Source: Paracholeplasma brassicae
GTDB lineage: Bacteria > Bacillota_I > Bacilli_A > Acholeplasmatales > UBA5453
Reading direction: 5' to 3'
DNA: 64,000 bases
NCBI RefSeq assembly: GCF_000967915.1
Contig: NC_022549.1
Location: 732,366 to 796,365, forward strand
The notes under the pieces are model-generated. The model was not told the origin of the DNA and searched no databases. It saw only the letters and a list, made by a program, of their open reading frames with translations. The position numbers were made by a program, and so were the translations under genes. Shown in pieces: positions 59,991 through 64,000 of the stretch (position 1 is its first letter; each line of letters opens with the position of its first letter).

Positions 59991-61004
59991 GTGTTATCGA
60001 ACAGACAAAAACTAATTTTAAAAGCAATCATTGAATTATACGTTTCGGATGGCCAACCAGTTGGTTCTAAGGCGTTAACTGAAAAACCATATTTGAACTT
60101 TTCGTCAGCAACGATAAGATACGATATGGCGGTACTTGAAGAATTAGGATTTCTAGAAAAAACACATACCTCGAGTGGGCGTATCCCCTCAAATTTAGGT
60201 TATCGATATTACGTTGAAAACCTTGTAACAAGAGATGAAGAAATCGAAGAAGTTTTCCCGATGATTGATCGACTATTTAAAGATAACGAATCAAGCAAGG
60301 AAAAAGCGGTCAAAGAAGCCATTAATTTGCTTAGTGAATTGACCAATTATACATCGATTGTTTTAGGGCCGACTGAAGCGTTTGCGAGAATTAAGAAAAT
60401 CGACTTTATCCCGTTATATAATAAAGAAGCGGTTGTATTAATCGTGACGGATAAAGGACATGTTCAAAATGAATTAGTTACGCTACCAATCGATTTGAGT
60501 ATGGATGATTTCAAACGAATCATTTCAAGTTTAAACGACTTACTTGAAAATCAGTTGGTCAAAGATGCCAAGCGTATTCTTAAAAATGCATTTACAGAAG
60601 AAAACGTCATTGAGTACATGGACTATCAAGAAAAGCTGATCAATCGTTTTCTAAACGCATTTGTTGAGATGTCAGAGGATAATGTTTATCTAACTGGTAT
60701 GGGACATATGGTTGGTCAAGTCGATATAAACGACCCAGAACGTTTAAAAGAATTAATGACGATGCTTGATCGTAAAGACGTCGCAAAAATGATTGGAAAT
60801 GCCGATAAGTTATCGGTAAAGATTGGTAGAGAAGCCAGTTTTATGCCAACCGACACTTGTACGATTATTTCCGTGCCTTACTACGTGACAGAAGAAGAAA
60901 AAGGGACCATTGCTATTATTGGTCCAACACGAATGGATTATTCAAAAGTCATTCCTTTGATGGAATACATCGCGAAAAACATTGCGAAATTATATAACAA
61001 GTAG
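59991..61004 (+). CDS. hrcA: Heat-inducible transcription repressor HrcA
   Basis: Repressor of the class I heat-shock operon, 338 aa. Winged-helix start LSNRQKLILKAIIELYVSDGQPVGSKAL, recognition helix SSATIRYDMAVLEELGFLEKTHTSSGRIPS, then the GAF-like and dimerisation domains. GTG at 59991 is chosen because AGAGGTGATG lies just upstream; the in-frame GTG at 59970 falls inside the CIRCE element. It binds CIRCE and is kept active by GroEL in known systems. Confidence 0.95.
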   Translation: MLSNRQKLILKAIIELYVSDGQPVGSKALTEKPYLNFSSATIRYDMAVLEELGFLEKTHTSSGRIPSNLGYRYYVENLVTRDEEIEEVFPMIDRLFKDNESSKEKAVKEAINLLSELTNYTSIVLGPTEAFARIKKIDFIPLYNKEAVVLIVTDKGHVQNELVTLPIDLSMDDFKRIISSLNDLLENQLVKDAKRILKNAFTEENVIEYMDYQEKLINRFLNAFVEMSEDNVYLTGMGHMVGQVDINDPERLKELMTMLDRKDVAKMIGNADKLSVKIGREASFMPTDTCTIISVPYYVTEEEKGTIAIIGPTRMDYSKVIPLMEYIAKNIAKLYNK

Positions 61005-61013
61005 GTGAAATAG

Positions 61014-63405
<2,392 letters not shown>

Positions 63406-63414
63406 TTTAACCTT

Positions 63415-63434
63415 AGGGGCTACGGCCCCTTTTG
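63415..63434 (+). terminator. Hairpin between dnaK and dnaJ
   Basis: AGGGGC-TACG-GCCCCT followed by only four T's. Probably a partial terminator or a stability element lowering dnaJ relative to dnaK. Confidence 0.55.
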
Positions 63435-63451
63435 GTAAATAGGAGTGACTT

Positions 63452-64000
63452 ATGGCAAATAAAAGAGACTATTATGATGTCTTAGGTGTTAAAAAAGACG
63501 CAACACCAGAAGAAATCAAGAAAGCATATCGAAGTTTAGCAAAAAAATATCACCCGGACGTTTCAAGTGAGGCAAATGCGGAAGAGAAATTCAAGGAAGT
63601 TCAAGAAGCTTATGATACCATAGGTGACCCAGAAAAACGCAGTCAGTATGACCAATATGGCCATAATGGTCCGTTTGGACAAGGCGGCTTTGGTGGCGGC
63701 GGCGGTTTTGAAGGTTTTGGCGGATTCTCAGACATATTTAGTTCATTTTTCGGTGGTGGTGGTCAACAACGTAGAGATCCAAATGGACCTCAACGCGGTG
63801 ACGATTTAGAACGTGTGATGAATATCACATTTGAAGAGGCAGTTTTAGGGACTAAAAAAACCATTAAAGTTGAAACGGATCAAGCTTGTCATACGTGTGG
63901 CGGAAGTGGTGCACATAGTGCCTCAGATGTTGAGACTTGTGATCGCTGTCATGGGCAAGGGTCCATCAACGTGGAACAACGTACCATTTTGGGTACCATT
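63452..64000 (+). CDS. dnaJ: Chaperone protein DnaJ (3' end beyond window)
   Basis: Co-chaperone of DnaK. The first 183 codons are present. J domain [23 protein letters not shown] with the HPD motif in KKYHPDV near 33-35, Gly/Phe-rich region ([17 protein letters not shown]), then the zinc-finger domain begins with CHTCGGSGA and [15 protein letters not shown] precedes the ATG. The reading frame is still open at the window end. Confidence 0.97.
   Translation, partial: MANKRDYYDVLGVKKDATPEEIKKAYRSLAKKYHPDVSSEANAEEKFKEVQEAYDTIGDPEKRSQYDQYGHNGPFGQGGFGGGGGFEGFGGFSDIFSSFFGGGGQQRRDPNGPQRGDDLERVMNITFEEAVLGTKKTIKVETDQACHTCGGSGAHSASDVETCDRCHGQGSINVEQRTILGTI

Overview
The window is AT-rich bacterial DNA using the standard code: several genes end in TGA, and Trp is TGG. 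Starts are mostly ATG with AGGAG/AGGTGA-type ribosome sites, with some GTG and TTG. Several things point to a Firmicutes/Mollicutes-type, probably wall-poor or wall-less organism (Acholeplasma/Izemoplasma-like). Surface proteins carry lipoboxes or C-terminal membrane anchors with no LPxTG sorting motif. There are CcpA-type cre sites, a CIRCE-controlled hrcA-grpE-dnaK-dnaJ locus, ispG of the MEP pathway and a PhoR-like kinase. The taxonomic call is an inference; no rRNA is present.

Layout. 1-2340: 3' part of a sensor kinase, then a lysophospholipase-like hydrolase. 2340-6435: a frameshifted TetR regulator divergent from a MaoC / acyl-CoA dehydrogenase / EtfB / EtfA operon. 6540-8735: a frameshifted AAA+/DUF4143 ATPase and a ZIP metal transporter. 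8800-11000: a DUF1538 membrane protein fused as an operon to two PII-like proteins. 11060-13640: AEC permease, rhodanese, SRPBCC-like and GNAT genes. 13640-15660: a complete IS200/IS605 element (tnpA, tnpB, omega-RNA-like right end) splitting a small membrane-protein gene. 15700-22420: GH18 lipoprotein, then a heterodimeric ABC exporter with its MarR regulator and two matching operators. 22500-25650: VOC protein, phosphodiesterase-like enzyme, tRNA-Lys, Nudix, HAD. 25670-27356: an IS3-family element sitting in the loop of a terminator.

27380-43480 is a large alpha-glucan locus. It has a neopullulanase-like enzyme, an alpha-amylase lipoprotein, a MalA/DUF1189 protein and a membrane-anchored pullulanase. 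It also has a membrane-anchored protein with two CBM41-like domains, a maltodextrin binding lipoprotein, two unusually extended permeases, an alpha-glucosidase and a small membrane protein. The likely flow is surface binding and debranching of glucan, import of maltodextrins, then cytoplasmic hydrolysis. No MalK/MsmK ATPase gene is present, so the transporter probably borrows one. A perfect cre site lies between the pullulanase and CBM41 genes.

43600-52690: a 1215-residue membrane protein with about eight degenerate repeats, a small membrane protein, a thioesterase, an ABC-F ATPase, a MATE exporter and an amidase. 52730-57800: a BMP-type nucleoside ABC transporter whose lipoprotein gene is frameshifted. 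57800-64000: ispG (minus), rpmG, an MBL hydrolase, then hrcA-grpE-dnaK-dnaJ (dnaJ runs off the end).

Three genes are each broken by a one-base change in or beside a homopolymer, a pattern that suggests sequencing error or slippage-based switching. The least explained items are the DUF1538/PII pair, the repeat protein with a CvpA-like N-terminus, and the enlarged maltodextrin permeases.
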